64,000 bases of DNA from Oscillospiraceae bacterium (GCA_017622295.1 JAGARK010000040.1:1-64000); one strand, 5' to 3'. Shown: positions 35,313-43,104, numbered from the stretch's first letter. The notes: generated by a model from the letters alone, not told the origin. Translations and numbers: made by a program.

Positions 35313-36002
35313 TTATAAAATTACTGTCAGAGGCTTAAATCCGATGTAATCGGCGGCTGCAAGACGGAATTCCACTCCGTCCCACAGGCCTTCCATTGCC
35401 AGGCTGTGGCTGCCGCCGTGGAGGTGGCCGTAGTAACAGCGGCGAACCTCATATTTTTGCAGAAGATCCAGAATCTCCCTACATTCATAGCCTTTGTACC
35501 GGGGCGGATAGTGCAGGAACACCATCTTGGGCAGATCCCCTGCTGACTTCAGGGATGCCTCAAGCCGGATCAGCTCCCGCTTGAAGACCTTTTCGTCATG
35601 GGCGCCGTGGCGTTCTTCCTCGAAAAACCAGCCCCGGGTACCGCAGATGGCCCAGCCGTTGTACTCAAAATGGTTGTTGTTCAGTATAAACATGTCGCGA
35701 AATTCATTCTGCGCGCAGAATTTATCAAATTTTGCAACAGTGCTCCACCAGTAATCATGGTTGCCTTTTAAAATAATCTTTCTGCCGGGGATCTCGTTGA
35801 TCCAGGCGAAGTCTGCCCGGGAGGAAGTCAGATCCAGCGCCCAGCTCAGATCGCCCAGCAGCACCGTGGTATCCTCCGGCCCGATAACGGAGAGCCCATC
35901 TTTCAGCTTGTCCATATAGCCCACCCAGGCACCACCGAAAATATCCATGGGCTTCGGAGCTCCCAGGCACAGGTGAAGATCTCCGATCGCGTATAATGCC
36001 AT
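35313..36002 (-). CDS. Metallophosphoesterase
   Basis: A 229-residue calcineurin-like phosphoesterase. Motifs in order: YAIGDLHLCLG near residue 4, VLLGDLSWALD near 47, LKGNHDYWWST near 77-87, VFLHYPPRYKG near 160 and YYGHLHGGSH near 187-196. These give the binuclear metal site; the substrate is unknown. ATG 36002 has AAGGAGGAAG just upstream; the longer frame starts in the hairpin-rich spacer and is rejected. Lies upstream of tig on the same strand. Confidence 0.88.
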   Translation of the reverse strand: MALYAIGDLHLCLGAPKPMDIFGGAWVGYMDKLKDGLSVIGPEDTTVLLGDLSWALDLTSSRADFAWINEIPGRKIILKGNHDYWWSTVAKFDKFCAQNEFRDMFILNNNHFEYNGWAICGTRGWFFEEERHGAHDEKVFKRELIRLEASLKSAGDLPKMVFLHYPPRYKGYECREILDLLQKYEVRRCYYGHLHGGSHSLAMEGLWDGVEFRLAAADYIGFKPLTVIL

Positions 36003-36030
36003 TAACTTCCTCCTTATACTAGTTTTTATT

Positions 36031-36167
36031 AAACGGTTTGAAACCGTTTTTTCAGGCCGCGTTAAGCGGCCTGCGGCTTTTGCCGCCCAAAACGACGTCA
36101 ATACATTTCTTGGCGCCCTTGGCGGCGTATGATGTCAATCATACGATAAAATGGTATTAAACCATTT
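36031..36167. repeat. Array of short hairpins upstream of phosphoesterase gene
   Basis: At least five short inverted repeats follow one another: AAACGGTT/AACCGTTT (36031-36049), AGGCCGC/GCGGCCT (36054-36072), GCGGC/GCCGC (36073-36086), CGTATGAT/ATCATACG (36126-36145) and AAATGGT/ACCATTT (36149-36167); GCCGCC (36082) can also pair with GGCGGC (36121). The block fills nearly the whole 180-base gap. It is unlike ordinary intergenic DNA here and may be a composite repeat element ending just before the SD. Confidence 0.75.
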
Positions 36168-36182
36168 AATCAAGAAATAGTA

Positions 36183-37223
36183 TTACGATCTGTCGATCCG
36201 TTCTTTCAGTACCTTCCGTGGAATGCCCAGGCAGCCGGAAACCATGTCCAGATAAAATGCCGGACTCTCCTCGGACAGGATCAGAGCAGGCCTGCTCTCC
36301 CCTGTCTGGGCCCGGTAATCCATCAAACCGCTGTAACAGAGCGCCGTATAAGGCTCGGCAATGTAGCCGCTGCTCTTGTAAATGCCGCTGATCATGGCCT
36401 CCGTCCGGTGCTGGCTGACAACACTGACCCAGATTCCCTGCCGCAGACGGTCGAGCTGAGCATCCTGGAGAATATAGCTGCCGCCCTTGCGGCAGATCTC
36501 ACAGTAGCGCTTCGCCTCTGCGGCGCCAAGGGTGCAGTACACCAGCCGCTCCAGGTCCGGCGGAACGGCATGGTCACATTTCCCCAGACCAGTGCGGATT
36601 GCCACCGCATCGGTGCGCAGCTGACCATGGCGCAGCAGCCCCCAGAGCTGGTTGTTTTCATTGCAGCACACCACGATGTTTCCGATGGGCAGACCCCAGC
36701 GGCGGGCAAACCAGGCTGCCATAGCCGGTGATAGATCAAAGCTCGGAACCACCACATCCAATGTGCCGCCGGCTTCCAGCTGACCGGCATGGACCAGTTC
36801 CCCATACGCGCCGAAGAGCATGGCGATCCGGGCGCCGATCAGCATCCAGCAGGAGGAAGAAATATCTTCATCGGACTTCAGTACCAGCCTGGAAAGATTC
36901 CGCGCCAGCCGCTCAAACTGCCACTGTGGATTGTGCCAGAGCTCTGCAACCGCCACCTTTGCGCTGATCGCCGCCATGCGCAGCGGATATCTGCCGATGG
37001 CAAACTCCACCGCCCAACCGTCCAGATCCGTTTGAAACAGAAGGTTCATCACATCTGCCACATTCTCGGAGAAGGTTTTTTCGCCCAGAGCCAGAATCTG
37101 CTGCCGGGTGTACAGCGGGTCACGCATGGGGACATAGAGTCCTCCCTCCGGTCCCCGGTCCTCTGTCAGCACCCGGTGGGCCGTAAAGGCATCATCGGAA
37201 ATTCTGGTGGTTACATACAGCAC
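36183..37223 (-). CDS. Threonine synthase-like protein lacking PLP lysine
   Basis: A 346-residue protein with the overall layout of threonine synthase: N-terminal LYVTTRISDDAFTAHRVLTE and DRGPEGGLYVP, then AVAELWHNPQWQFERLARNL near residues 92-111, and later PSFDLSPAMAAWFARRWGLP, GNIVVCCNENNQLWGLLRHG and a SGYIAEPYTALCYSGLMDY tail. In true ThrC the middle motif is ELFHGPTxAFKD, whose Lys binds PLP; here the equivalent is QFER, so the Lys is gone. I infer a catalytically dead or repurposed homologue. GTG 37223 with GGGAG upstream overlaps the dipeptidase stop by 13 bases. Confidence 0.75.
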   Translation of the reverse strand: MLYVTTRISDDAFTAHRVLTEDRGPEGGLYVPMRDPLYTRQQILALGEKTFSENVADVMNLLFQTDLDGWAVEFAIGRYPLRMAAISAKVAVAELWHNPQWQFERLARNLSRLVLKSDEDISSSCWMLIGARIAMLFGAYGELVHAGQLEAGGTLDVVVPSFDLSPAMAAWFARRWGLPIGNIVVCCNENNQLWGLLRHGQLRTDAVAIRTGLGKCDHAVPPDLERLVYCTLGAAEAKRYCEICRKGGSYILQDAQLDRLRQGIWVSVVSQHRTEAMISGIYKSSGYIAEPYTALCYSGLMDYRAQTGESRPALILSEESPAFYLDMVSGCLGIPRKVLKERIDRS

Positions 37224-38164
37224 TTTTCGATCACTCCCAGAGCGTTGTTCCAGAAAATGTTATAAACAGTCTTCTCATCCAGGCCACGCTCCAGCAGACG
37301 CCGGACGATCCTGGGATAATCCTGGATACCGTCAATGCCCTCCGGCAGACTTTCGCAGCCGTCCAGGTCACCGCCCAGGGCGATGTGGGTTCCGTCGGGA
37401 TCCAACTCCAGGAAATGAAAAATATGATCGCAGGCCTTATCCACGTCTGCGTGCTCACCGATGAAGCCGGTGTAGAGGTTCAGACCAGCCACACCGCCGG
37501 TCTTCATGATTTCGCGGAACATGTCGTCCGTCAGATTCCGGCTCTCGCCGAAGACAGCGCGGCTGTTGGAATGGGTGGCGATGACAGGGGCCTCGGTGAT
37601 GTCCATGATATCCCAGAAGGCCTCGTCGCTGATGTGACTTACATCCACGATCATGCCCAGCCGCTGGGCTTCCCGGACATAGACCCGTCCCTGATCTGTC
37701 AGACCGCCTCCGGTCTGATGGGAACCGGTCAGATCATTCTTTTCGTTCCAGCCCAGGCTGGTAATCCGAAAGCCTGCCTGGTGCATGTCCCCCAGCAGTT
37801 CAGGGTCAAAGCCGAAACCGGCGGTACCCTCCAGGGTCAGGAAAGCGGACATGAGACCCTTTTCCTGATTCTGACGGATATCGGAGGCATTGTAGGCAAA
37901 GGCGATCTTATCGCAGTTGCGCTCCACCTCGTTCATAATGACCGCCATTTCCCGCTCGAAGATTTCAACGGGAGGCTTGTGATACCACTGAAGCATCTGC
38001 GGGGTGGTAAAGCATGCAAAACACTGGCAGTAGCCATCCAGAGTGGATGCCCGTTCCAGGTCAATGTGGAGCTTGTTGCTGCGCAGCTGGCTGCCCGGCT
38101 GGCGGTTAAAGCTCAGCATGGCCAGAGCCGTATCGCAGTGCAGGTCTAATACAGGAAATTTCAT
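37211..38164 (-). CDS. Membrane dipeptidase family M19
   Basis: A 317-residue zinc dipeptidase of the M19 (renal dipeptidase-like) family. Motifs: VLDLHCDTAL near residues 5-14 (HxD metal ligands), FLTLEGTAGFG near 107 (Glu bridging ligand), GMIVDVSHISDEAFWDIMD near 171 and APVIATHSNSRAVFGESRNL near 193-212 (His ligands), HIALGGDLDGCE near 259 (Asp). Despite the family name no membrane anchor is visible. Overlaps yraN by 4 bases. Confidence 0.92.
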   Translation of the reverse strand: MKFPVLDLHCDTALAMLSFNRQPGSQLRSNKLHIDLERASTLDGYCQCFACFTTPQMLQWYHKPPVEIFEREMAVIMNEVERNCDKIAFAYNASDIRQNQEKGLMSAFLTLEGTAGFGFDPELLGDMHQAGFRITSLGWNEKNDLTGSHQTGGGLTDQGRVYVREAQRLGMIVDVSHISDEAFWDIMDITEAPVIATHSNSRAVFGESRNLTDDMFREIMKTGGVAGLNLYTGFIGEHADVDKACDHIFHFLELDPDGTHIALGGDLDGCESLPEGIDGIQDYPRIVRRLLERGLDEKTVYNIFWNNALGVIEKCCM

Positions 38165-38526
38165 TGGAATGCATCCTCCAAATGATAGATTTCGGGGCGC
38201 TTGGTGACCGTACCCTCGGGGGCGTAGATTTCGATCACGTCAAACCGAGGCTGCAGCGCCGTGGGGTTCTGTGACAGGTACATGGAGGCGGTGATGCGGA
38301 TCTTATCCTGCTTCCGCCGGTCCACATATTCCAGAGCCTGGGCAAATTTCGCGGATTTGCGGAGCTTTACCTCCACGAAAACCAGAAATTTGCGATCCTG
38401 TACGATCAGGTCAATCTCGCCGAAGCGGCAGTGATAGCCGGCAGCGACGATTTTATAATGCTTTTTTCTCAGATATTCTGCCGCCAGGGCTTCTCCCCAG
38501 GCGCCTGCCAGATTATTTCTCCCCAT
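38161..38526 (-). CDS. YraN/UPF0102 family endonuclease-like protein
   Basis: A 121-residue protein of the UPF0102 (YraN) family, a restriction-endonuclease-like fold of uncertain role, possibly in Holliday junction or DNA processing. Features: GAWGEALAAEYLRKKHYKIV near residues 10-29, RFGEIDLIVQDRKFLVFVEV near 35-55 (the GEIDxI...VFVEVK nuclease core) and RRKQDKIRITASMYL near 72. Overlaps rnhB by 14 bases; the rnhB-yraN pairing is common. Confidence 0.9.
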   Translation of the reverse strand: MGRNNLAGAWGEALAAEYLRKKHYKIVAAGYHCRFGEIDLIVQDRKFLVFVEVKLRKSAKFAQALEYVDRRKQDKIRITASMYLSQNPTALQPRFDVIEIYAPEGTVTKRPEIYHLEDAFQ

Positions 38527-39127
38527 AGAATTTCTTCAGGAAGGTCATGCGGTGGATGGCGCAGAGGCCCTGGGCCCGCAGGGCCTCGTAATGGGCCTTG
38601 GTGCCGTAGCCCTTATGTACCTCAAAGCCGTAGCCGGGGTATTCCTTAGCCATCTCCAGCATCAGATCATCACGGGTGACCTTTGCCAGAATGGAAGCTG
38701 CGGCGATATTGGCGCTGAGGCTGTCGCCCTTGACCACTGTCTGAACCGGGATGCCGAAATCCTTTGCCCGGTTACCGTCGATCAGCGCCAGGTCGGGCTT
38801 CACGGAAAGCTGCTCCAGGGCCCGCTCCATGGCAAGGTAGGTTGCCTGAAGGATGTTGATCTCGTCGATCTCCTGATGGGTGGCAAAGCCAATGCCCCAG
38901 GCAATGGCCTTTTCCTTAATAATAGGGAAAAGCTCTCTTCTCTTCTTGTCGGTAAGCTTCTTGGAGTCGTTCAGACCGGGCAGCTGCTCACCCGCAGGCA
39001 GGATCACCGCTGCGGCGCAGACGGGACCTGCCAGGGGGCCGCGGCCCGCTTCGTCCACACCGCAGATGGCATTGTAACCCTTGGCGCGGAATTCCTCTTC
39101 GATTTCCCACATGGTAATATCACTCAT
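38513..39127 (-). CDS. rnhB: Ribonuclease HII
   Basis: Removes ribonucleotides from DNA and RNA-DNA hybrids. The 204 residues carry the DEDD active site: GVDEAGRGPLAGPV near 23-36, LALIDGNRAKDF near 115 (Asp), VVKGDSLSANIAAASILAKV near 130-149, and EVHKGYGTKAHYEAL near 170. A 4-base overlap with rbgA (ATGA). Confidence 0.95.
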   Translation of the reverse strand: MSDITMWEIEEEFRAKGYNAICGVDEAGRGPLAGPVCAAAVILPAGEQLPGLNDSKKLTDKKRRELFPIIKEKAIAWGIGFATHQEIDEINILQATYLAMERALEQLSVKPDLALIDGNRAKDFGIPVQTVVKGDSLSANIAAASILAKVTRDDLMLEMAKEYPGYGFEVHKGYGTKAHYEALRAQGLCAIHRMTFLKKFYGEK

Positions 39128-40002
39128 GCTTCCACCTCCGGCACTTCCAGCGTGAATTTGCCAAGCTTGCCGCTGCGGTATTCATCCACAAGCACCTTGG
39201 CCATTCGTTCGGTGTTGATCTCGCCCCGGGCCATCAGGTAGCCCCGCTTTCGGCCGGCCTCAATCAGCAGATCGTAGCCCAGGAAGCCCGTGGACTCCTC
39301 CGGTTCTTCGATGCCGTAGCGCTCCCGGATGGCCTGGGGATAACGCTGCCACAGCAGCTGCATCAAACGGCAGGCCAGCTCTTCCAGATCGATGACGCCT
39401 TCCTTGACAGCGCCGGTATAGGCCAGCATCAGACCCACTTCAGGATCTTCAAACTTGGGCCACAGAATGCCGGGGGTATCCAGCAGCTGCAAGCCCGCAT
39501 CCACCGTCACCCACTGCTTGCCCCGGGTGACGCCGGGACGATTCTCCGCCTTGGCGCCCTTGCGGCCGGAAACCTGGTTGATGAGGGTGGATTTGCCCAC
39601 ATTGGGAATGCCCACCACCATCAGCCGCACGGGACGGTTCATGCCCCGTGCCTGATCCCGCTGGATTTTTTCCTTACAGGCAGCACGGACGGCGGGATTG
39701 AAATCCGCAATGCCCTTTCTGCTTTTACAGTCGGTGCAGACCACCGTCATACCCTTGCTTTTAAAGTAGGCGGCCCACTGCCTGGTAGCATTGGGATCCG
39801 CCAGGTCCATCCGGTTCAGGACAATCACTCTGGGCTTACTGCCACAGATGGAATCAATGTCCGGATTCCGGGAGGACACAGGGATTCTGGCATCCACAAT
39901 CTCGCAGACCGCGTCCACCTGCTTCAGATCCGCTTCGATCTGGCGGCGTGTCTTGGTCATGTGACCAGGATACCACTGAATATTCATCTTATCTTGTTCC
40001 AT
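39124..40002 (-). CDS. rbgA: Ribosome biogenesis GTPase RbgA/YlqF
   Basis: Circularly permuted GTPase needed for late 50S assembly. G4 VLNRMDLADP near residue 60, G5-like DCKSRKG near 90, then G1 GIPNVGKSTLINQVSGRKGA near 134-153, G2 PGVTRGKQW near 160 and G3 DTPGILWP near 178-185. The N-terminal IQWYPGHMTKTRRQIEADLK is the family start. The C-terminal RNA-binding helical domain is present (292 residues). One-base overlap with lepB (TAATG). Confidence 0.95.
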   Translation of the reverse strand: MEQDKMNIQWYPGHMTKTRRQIEADLKQVDAVCEIVDARIPVSSRNPDIDSICGSKPRVIVLNRMDLADPNATRQWAAYFKSKGMTVVCTDCKSRKGIADFNPAVRAACKEKIQRDQARGMNRPVRLMVVGIPNVGKSTLINQVSGRKGAKAENRPGVTRGKQWVTVDAGLQLLDTPGILWPKFEDPEVGLMLAYTGAVKEGVIDLEELACRLMQLLWQRYPQAIRERYGIEEPEESTGFLGYDLLIEAGRKRGYLMARGEINTERMAKVLVDEYRSGKLGKFTLEVPEVEA

Positions 40003-40598
40003 TAGTTTAGTACTCCAATTCTGCTGAACAGACGTTCTTCTGTAAACTCATCTTTTCCGGGGAACATCAGAAAAACTGCCTTGCCCAGCACCTCTCTCTT
40101 GTCGATCAAACCGATCTCCATACTGCGGCTGTCCTTGGATTTGTTCCGATTATCGCCCAGAACAAAAATGCAGCCCTCATCAACCTCCAGGGGGAAGATC
40201 ATTCCCTCTGCCATATTGGTGGGTGTATAGATATAGTCCTCTTCCAGCGCAACGCCGTCCACATAGACGATACCTTCCGCGAAATCAATATCTACCTGCT
40301 GGCCCTCTTTGGCGATGACCCGCTTGACGATGGCTTCTCCGTCGTTGTAAGTATCCTGGCAGGCTACAATGATGTCACCGATTTCCGGCTCCTGATAAAA
40401 CATATTGCTCACCAGAAGCAACCAGTCGCCGTCCCATAGAGTGCTGTACATGGACGGTCCGGAGACCACCACCACTCTGAAAAACAGCAGCAGCAAAATG
40501 ATGATCACTGCAAGCATATATATCCAATCGTGCAGATACAGCACAAGGCTTTTTTTCCAGGAAATTTCTGTTTCTTCCGTTTCAGGATTCTTTGCCAT
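40002..40598 (-). CDS. lepB: Signal peptidase I
   Basis: Membrane serine protease that removes signal peptides. One N-terminal anchor near residues 25-48 (IYMLAVIIILLLLFFRVVVV), the catalytic Ser in SGPSMYSTL near 51-58, the Lys region GEAIVKRVIAKEGQ near 90-101, and the FVLGDNRNKSKDSR signature near 146-159. The 198 residues fit Gram-positive SipS-type enzymes. Heads the lepB-rbgA-rnhB-yraN-dipeptidase-ThrC-like run; GGGAGGAT before the ATG. Confidence 0.95.
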   Translation of the reverse strand: MAKNPETEETEISWKKSLVLYLHDWIYMLAVIIILLLLFFRVVVVSGPSMYSTLWDGDWLLLVSNMFYQEPEIGDIIVACQDTYNDGEAIVKRVIAKEGQQVDIDFAEGIVYVDGVALEEDYIYTPTNMAEGMIFPLEVDEGCIFVLGDNRNKSKDSRSMEIGLIDKREVLGKAVFLMFPGKDEFTEERLFSRIGVLN

Positions 40599-40704
40599 GG
40601 TTCATCCTCCCTGCGATAGTATATCGAGTTTAATTATACACAAAACTTTCCAATCTGAAAAGTGGTAATTTTCGTTTTTCACAGAATCTTAAAAATGGCA
40701 ATAA

Positions 40705-40730
40705 AAAAAGAGAGCCGAAGCTCTCTTTTT
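40705..40730 (-). terminator. Terminator of rplS
   Basis: AAAAAGAGAGC/GCTCTCTTTTT, 11-bp stem with CGAA loop, followed on the minus strand by further T residues. Separates rplS from lepB. Confidence 0.92.
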
Positions 40731-40745
40731 CCATTTGCTTGAGAA

Positions 40746-41087
40746 TCAGACTCTCTCCTTGACCTTTGCAGCCTTGCCGAAGCGGGAGCGCAGGTAGTAC
40801 AGCTTTGCACGACGGACCTTGCCCTTGCGGACGGTCTCGATCATAGCAACGTTGGGAGAATGCAGGGGGAAAACCTTCTCGCAGCCGACGCCGTAGGAAA
40901 TACGACGGACAGTGATGGTCTCAGCGATGCCGCCGTGCTTACGAGCAATGACGGTGCCTTCGAAAACCTGGATACGCTCGCGAGAGCCTTCCTTGATGCG
41001 CACGTGAACACGAACGGTGTCGCCAACCTTAACCTCGGGCAGCTCTTCCTTCATGTACTGGCTGTTCAGAGCCTTAACTAAATCCAT
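40746..41087 (-). CDS. rplS: 50S ribosomal protein L19
   Basis: Ribosomal protein at the 30S-50S interface. The 113 residues match L19 throughout: [96 protein letters not shown] precedes the ATG. It has its own promoter and a structured leader. Confidence 0.97.
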   Translation of the reverse strand: MDLVKALNSQYMKEELPEVKVGDTVRVHVRIKEGSRERIQVFEGTVIARKHGGIAETITVRRISYGVGCEKVFPLHSPNVAMIETVRKGKVRRAKLYYLRSRFGKAAKVKERV

Positions 41088-41123
41088 TATAATGTCCTCC
41101 TAAAAGATATTAGGCGTTCATGC

Positions 41124-41167
41124 ATCGGTTCTTCCGTGCAGAGGACTCACCTTGATTTCAGACCGAT
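41124..41167 (-). promoter_or_regulatory. Structured 5' leader of rplS
   Basis: Within the roughly 75-base leader, ATCGGT (minus, 41167-41162) pairs with ACCGAT (41129-41124), enclosing an internal imperfect stem. L19 mRNAs of Firmicutes are known to carry an autoregulatory leader motif (Rfam L19_leader); whether this fits that model was not tested. Confidence 0.35.
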
Positions 41168-41169
41168 TT

Positions 41170-41198
41170 AGTTTACCATACACAGCGTCCAAAGTCAA
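41170..41198 (-). promoter_or_regulatory. Promoter of rplS
   Basis: Minus strand TTGACT (41198-41193), 17-base spacer, TAAACT (41175-41170). Confidence 0.75.
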
Positions 41199-41236
41199 GG
41201 AATATTTTACGGAAATTTCATCTTTTTTGAATCATT

Positions 41237-42001
41237 TTACAGCTCTGTGACTGCCTCAAGACAGAGCAGCAGCGCCTTCTCCACAGAGGCGCTTCCCCAC
41301 CCCCGGTCCTCATGTGCATCCAGATTGGAAAGACTGTCCGCGGTGTACAAAAACTGGCCAAATTTCACACCCCGGAACCTGGCGCAGGCCATCAGGGCCG
41401 AACATTCCATTTCAACCACAGCGCAGCCCTCCTCCCTCCGGTATTCCACCATTTCCTTTGTCTCCCGGAAAAAGCCGTCAGTGGACCAGGTTTTGCATTT
41501 GGTATAGGGAATCCCCTTTTTTCGGAAGGAACGCTCCAGGGCAGCAACTCCCTGCGGATCCGCTGAAATGGTTCTTGAGGGCGGCAGATAATGATAGGAT
41601 GTTCCTTCGTCCCGGAGGGCTTCCGTGGGGATCAGAAACGAATTTTCATCCATGGGCACCAGGACACCGCAGGATCCTGCGGAAATGATCTTTCGCACCC
41701 CGCAGCCAATGAGCCAGTCCAGCAGCTGCGCCGCAGCGGCAGCCCCCACCGGCGCCTGACACATACAAATCTCCACGTCCCGGTACCGCACTTGGTAGAT
41801 GGGAAAAACCTTTGTGGCACTGACAAATTCGCCGATCACCGGGCAACGATTCTCCGCTGCAAACCGGTCCACCACTTCCCCCAGGAAAGGAAAAACAGCA
41901 TACTCCGGGAAGCGATAGCCTTCATTCCTGTTGGGCATAATCACTGCTTTGGGGGCATCGTCGTATTCCAGAATCGGAATTTCATTTTTATAGAGTGCCA
42001 T
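41237..42001 (-). CDS. Nucleoside phosphorylase family protein
   Basis: A 254-residue member of the purine/uridine phosphorylase superfamily (PNP_UDP_1). Visible: QAPVGAAAAAQLLDWLIGCG near residues 84-103, SAGSCGVLVPMDENSFLIPT near 108-127 (phosphate-binding GSCG), DEGTSYHYLPP near 132, and VVEMECSALMACARFRGVKF near 197-216 with the MEC substrate Glu pattern. The specific nucleoside is not clear; uridine phosphorylase-like enzymes have similar EMExSAL. ATG 42001 has GGGAGGA; an upstream frame start is rejected. Monocistronic. Confidence 0.85.
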   Translation of the reverse strand: MALYKNEIPILEYDDAPKAVIMPNRNEGYRFPEYAVFPFLGEVVDRFAAENRCPVIGEFVSATKVFPIYQVRYRDVEICMCQAPVGAAAAAQLLDWLIGCGVRKIISAGSCGVLVPMDENSFLIPTEALRDEGTSYHYLPPSRTISADPQGVAALERSFRKKGIPYTKCKTWSTDGFFRETKEMVEYRREEGCAVVEMECSALMACARFRGVKFGQFLYTADSLSNLDAHEDRGWGSASVEKALLLCLEAVTEL

Positions 42002-42066
42002 TTTCCATCCTCCCACCTGTTTTTTGAGTGATTGTAGCAAATGAATGTTAAATCGTCAAGGCGCAC

Positions 42067-42095
42067 TTGCATTTCTTTGATTCTCATGATAATAT
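42067..42095 (+). promoter_or_regulatory. Promoter of HMA-domain gene
   Basis: TTGCAT (42067-42072), 17-base spacer, TAATAT (42090-42095). Confidence 0.6.
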
Positions 42096-42098
42096 GAT

Positions 42099-42114
42099 GT
42101 TAGCATCAACTAAC
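42099..42114. promoter_or_regulatory. Candidate operator dyad at start of HMA gene
   Basis: GTTAG-N6-CTAAC, immediately after the -10 element and so over the expected start of transcription. TTAG/CTAA dyads are used by DtxR/MntR-type metalloregulators, which fits a metal-binding product, but this is inference. Confidence 0.35.
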
Positions 42115-42131
42115 TGAAAGGAAGTCATATT

Positions 42132-42491
42132 GTGGAAAATACAATTATTACAATTGTTCTGATCGCCGTGATCATTATTGCCGCAGTGCGGGCTGTAAAG
42201 CATTTCAAAGGCGGAGGATGCTGCGGAAGCAAGGGCACGGCTGTTCGCTCCAAAAAGAAGCTGAAATCGCCTAAGCTGGGCGAAAAGGTTCTGGTCATTG
42301 AAGGCATGCACTGCGAAAACTGCCGGAACCGGGTTGAACACGCCGTGAACAATCTGGATGGCGTTGTATGCAAAGTGAATCTTCGGAAAAACACTGCAAC
42401 GGTATCTTACAGCAGCGAGGTTTCCGATGCCGTGCTGACCCAGACCGTGGAGAAGCTGGGATTTGTTGTGCGGGAAATTCAACAGGGCTAA
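42132..42491 (+). CDS. Membrane-anchored HMA heavy-metal domain protein
   Basis: A 119-residue protein. Residues 4-20 are a membrane helix (IITIVLIAVIIIAAVRAV), followed by GGGCCGSKG and a basic linker, then a heavy-metal-associated ferredoxin-like domain (52-117) with the metal site GMHCENC. It resembles membrane-tethered copper-chaperone-like proteins of anaerobes. The start is GTG at 42132 with AAAGGAAG upstream. Copper is the likely ligand by family, with the extra CC pair in the linker a possible second site. Confidence 0.85.
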   Translation: MENTIITIVLIAVIIIAAVRAVKHFKGGGCCGSKGTAVRSKKKLKSPKLGEKVLVIEGMHCENCRNRVEHAVNNLDGVVCKVNLRKNTATVSYSSEVSDAVLTQTVEKLGFVVREIQQG

Positions 42492-42503
42492 GAATTACAG
42501 GGA

Positions 42504-42680
42504 GTTGCAAATGGAGCTTCCCGTTTTCCTTGTTGTACTCCCCCCGCTTGGGGTGCCGAGTTTCAGACTCCATGATCGATACCCTCTACTGGGCATCGAG
42601 TTACCGGATTCGAACCAGTGGGATCGCTGCTATCCCATAGCGGCAATTGAACTACAAGAGGCCGCTGGTCCGACTGCAGC
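42504..42680. repeat. Degenerate tRNA-like palindromic module, copy 1
   Basis: Contains GGATTCGAACC flanked by GAGTTAC (42598-42615), i.e. the T arm and acceptor strand of the neighbouring tRNA-Pro in the same orientation, next to a GGGATCGC/TATCCC hairpin (about 42620-42637) and an oppositely oriented piece of tRNA-Pro, CAAGAGGCCGCTGGTCCGAC (42655-42674). It follows the terminator of the tRNA and is matched by a second copy near 44204-44301. No complete cloverleaf can be drawn. Confidence 0.65.
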
Positions 42681-42692
42681 CCAGAAAATAAG

Positions 42693-42724
42693 AAAACCGA
42701 AGTAACAAATGTTACTTCGGTTTT
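42693..42724 (-). terminator. Terminator of tRNA-Pro(GGG), copy 1
   Basis: AAAACCGAAGTAAC/GTTACTTCGGTTTT, 14-bp stem, 4-base loop, starting 3 bases after the tRNA CCA end. Confidence 0.9.
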
Positions 42725-42726
42725 CT

Positions 42727-42803
42727 TGGTCCGAGTTACTGGATTCGAACCAGCGGCCTCTTGAACCCCATTCAAGCGCGATACCAAACTTCGCCAAACC
42801 CGG
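42727..42803 (-). tRNA. tRNA-Pro (anticodon GGG), copy 1
   Basis: 77 bases including an encoded CCA. Acceptor CCGGGTT pairs with AACTCGG with one G-U; D arm GGCGAAGTTTGGTATCGCGC; anticodon stem CTTGA/TCAAG with loop ATGGGGT (anticodon GGG); T arm CTGG-TTCGAAT-CCAG. Identical to the copy at 44354-44430. Confidence 0.93.
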
Positions 42804-42834
42804 AAATATATCTGCGTCTCTCGACTGCTCAGAT

Positions 42835-42863
42835 ATATTAGCATACTGTTTCAAAAAAATCAA
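42835..42863 (-). promoter_or_regulatory. Promoter of tRNA-Pro(GGG) copy 1
   Basis: Minus strand TTGATT (42863-42858), 17-base spacer, TAATAT (42840-42835), with the tRNA starting 32 bases past the -10. Confidence 0.75.
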
Positions 42864-43058
42864 GTATTATTTTTACTTTTTTCAAATTTATTTTCTCCCC
42901 GCTGACATCAACCTCCAACAACAAATTATTTCCGTTGCACTACAATCCATTTTTCCCTCCGTTCACCAGCAGACGCCCCCTGTTTTTGGCAATAGAAAAC
43001 ATTTTAAGATCAAAATGAAAAAGATTTTTAAAAAATCTTGTTGATTTTGCCATACTGC
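42864..43058. other. AT-rich intergenic region before nanA-like gene
   Basis: No ORF with a ribosome site. Very AT-rich compared with the surroundings. It holds an AAGATTTTT/AAAAATCTT palindrome at 43021-43039 that could be a weak terminator or a melting region. Confidence 0.4.
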
Positions 43059-43072
43059 ACGAAGCGCTTCGT
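43059..43072. promoter_or_regulatory. Perfect 14-bp operator-like palindrome
   Basis: ACGAAGCGCTTCGT is a perfect palindrome ending 3 bases upstream of the nanA -35. The AAGCGCTT centre is the classic core of LacI/CcpA-family operators. Confidence 0.6.
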
Positions 43073-43075
43073 CAC

Positions 43076-43104
43076 TTGCGTTCTGACATATGATGTGGTA
43101 TTAT
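43076..43104 (+). promoter_or_regulatory. Promoter of nanA-like gene
   Basis: TTGCGT (43076-43081), 17-base spacer, TATTAT (43099-43104), 61 bases before the ATG. Confidence 0.6.

Noticed and set aside
42463..42844. Frames over the tRNA modules near 42.6 and 44.3 kb
   Set aside because: They translate tRNA and palindrome sequence; no SD.
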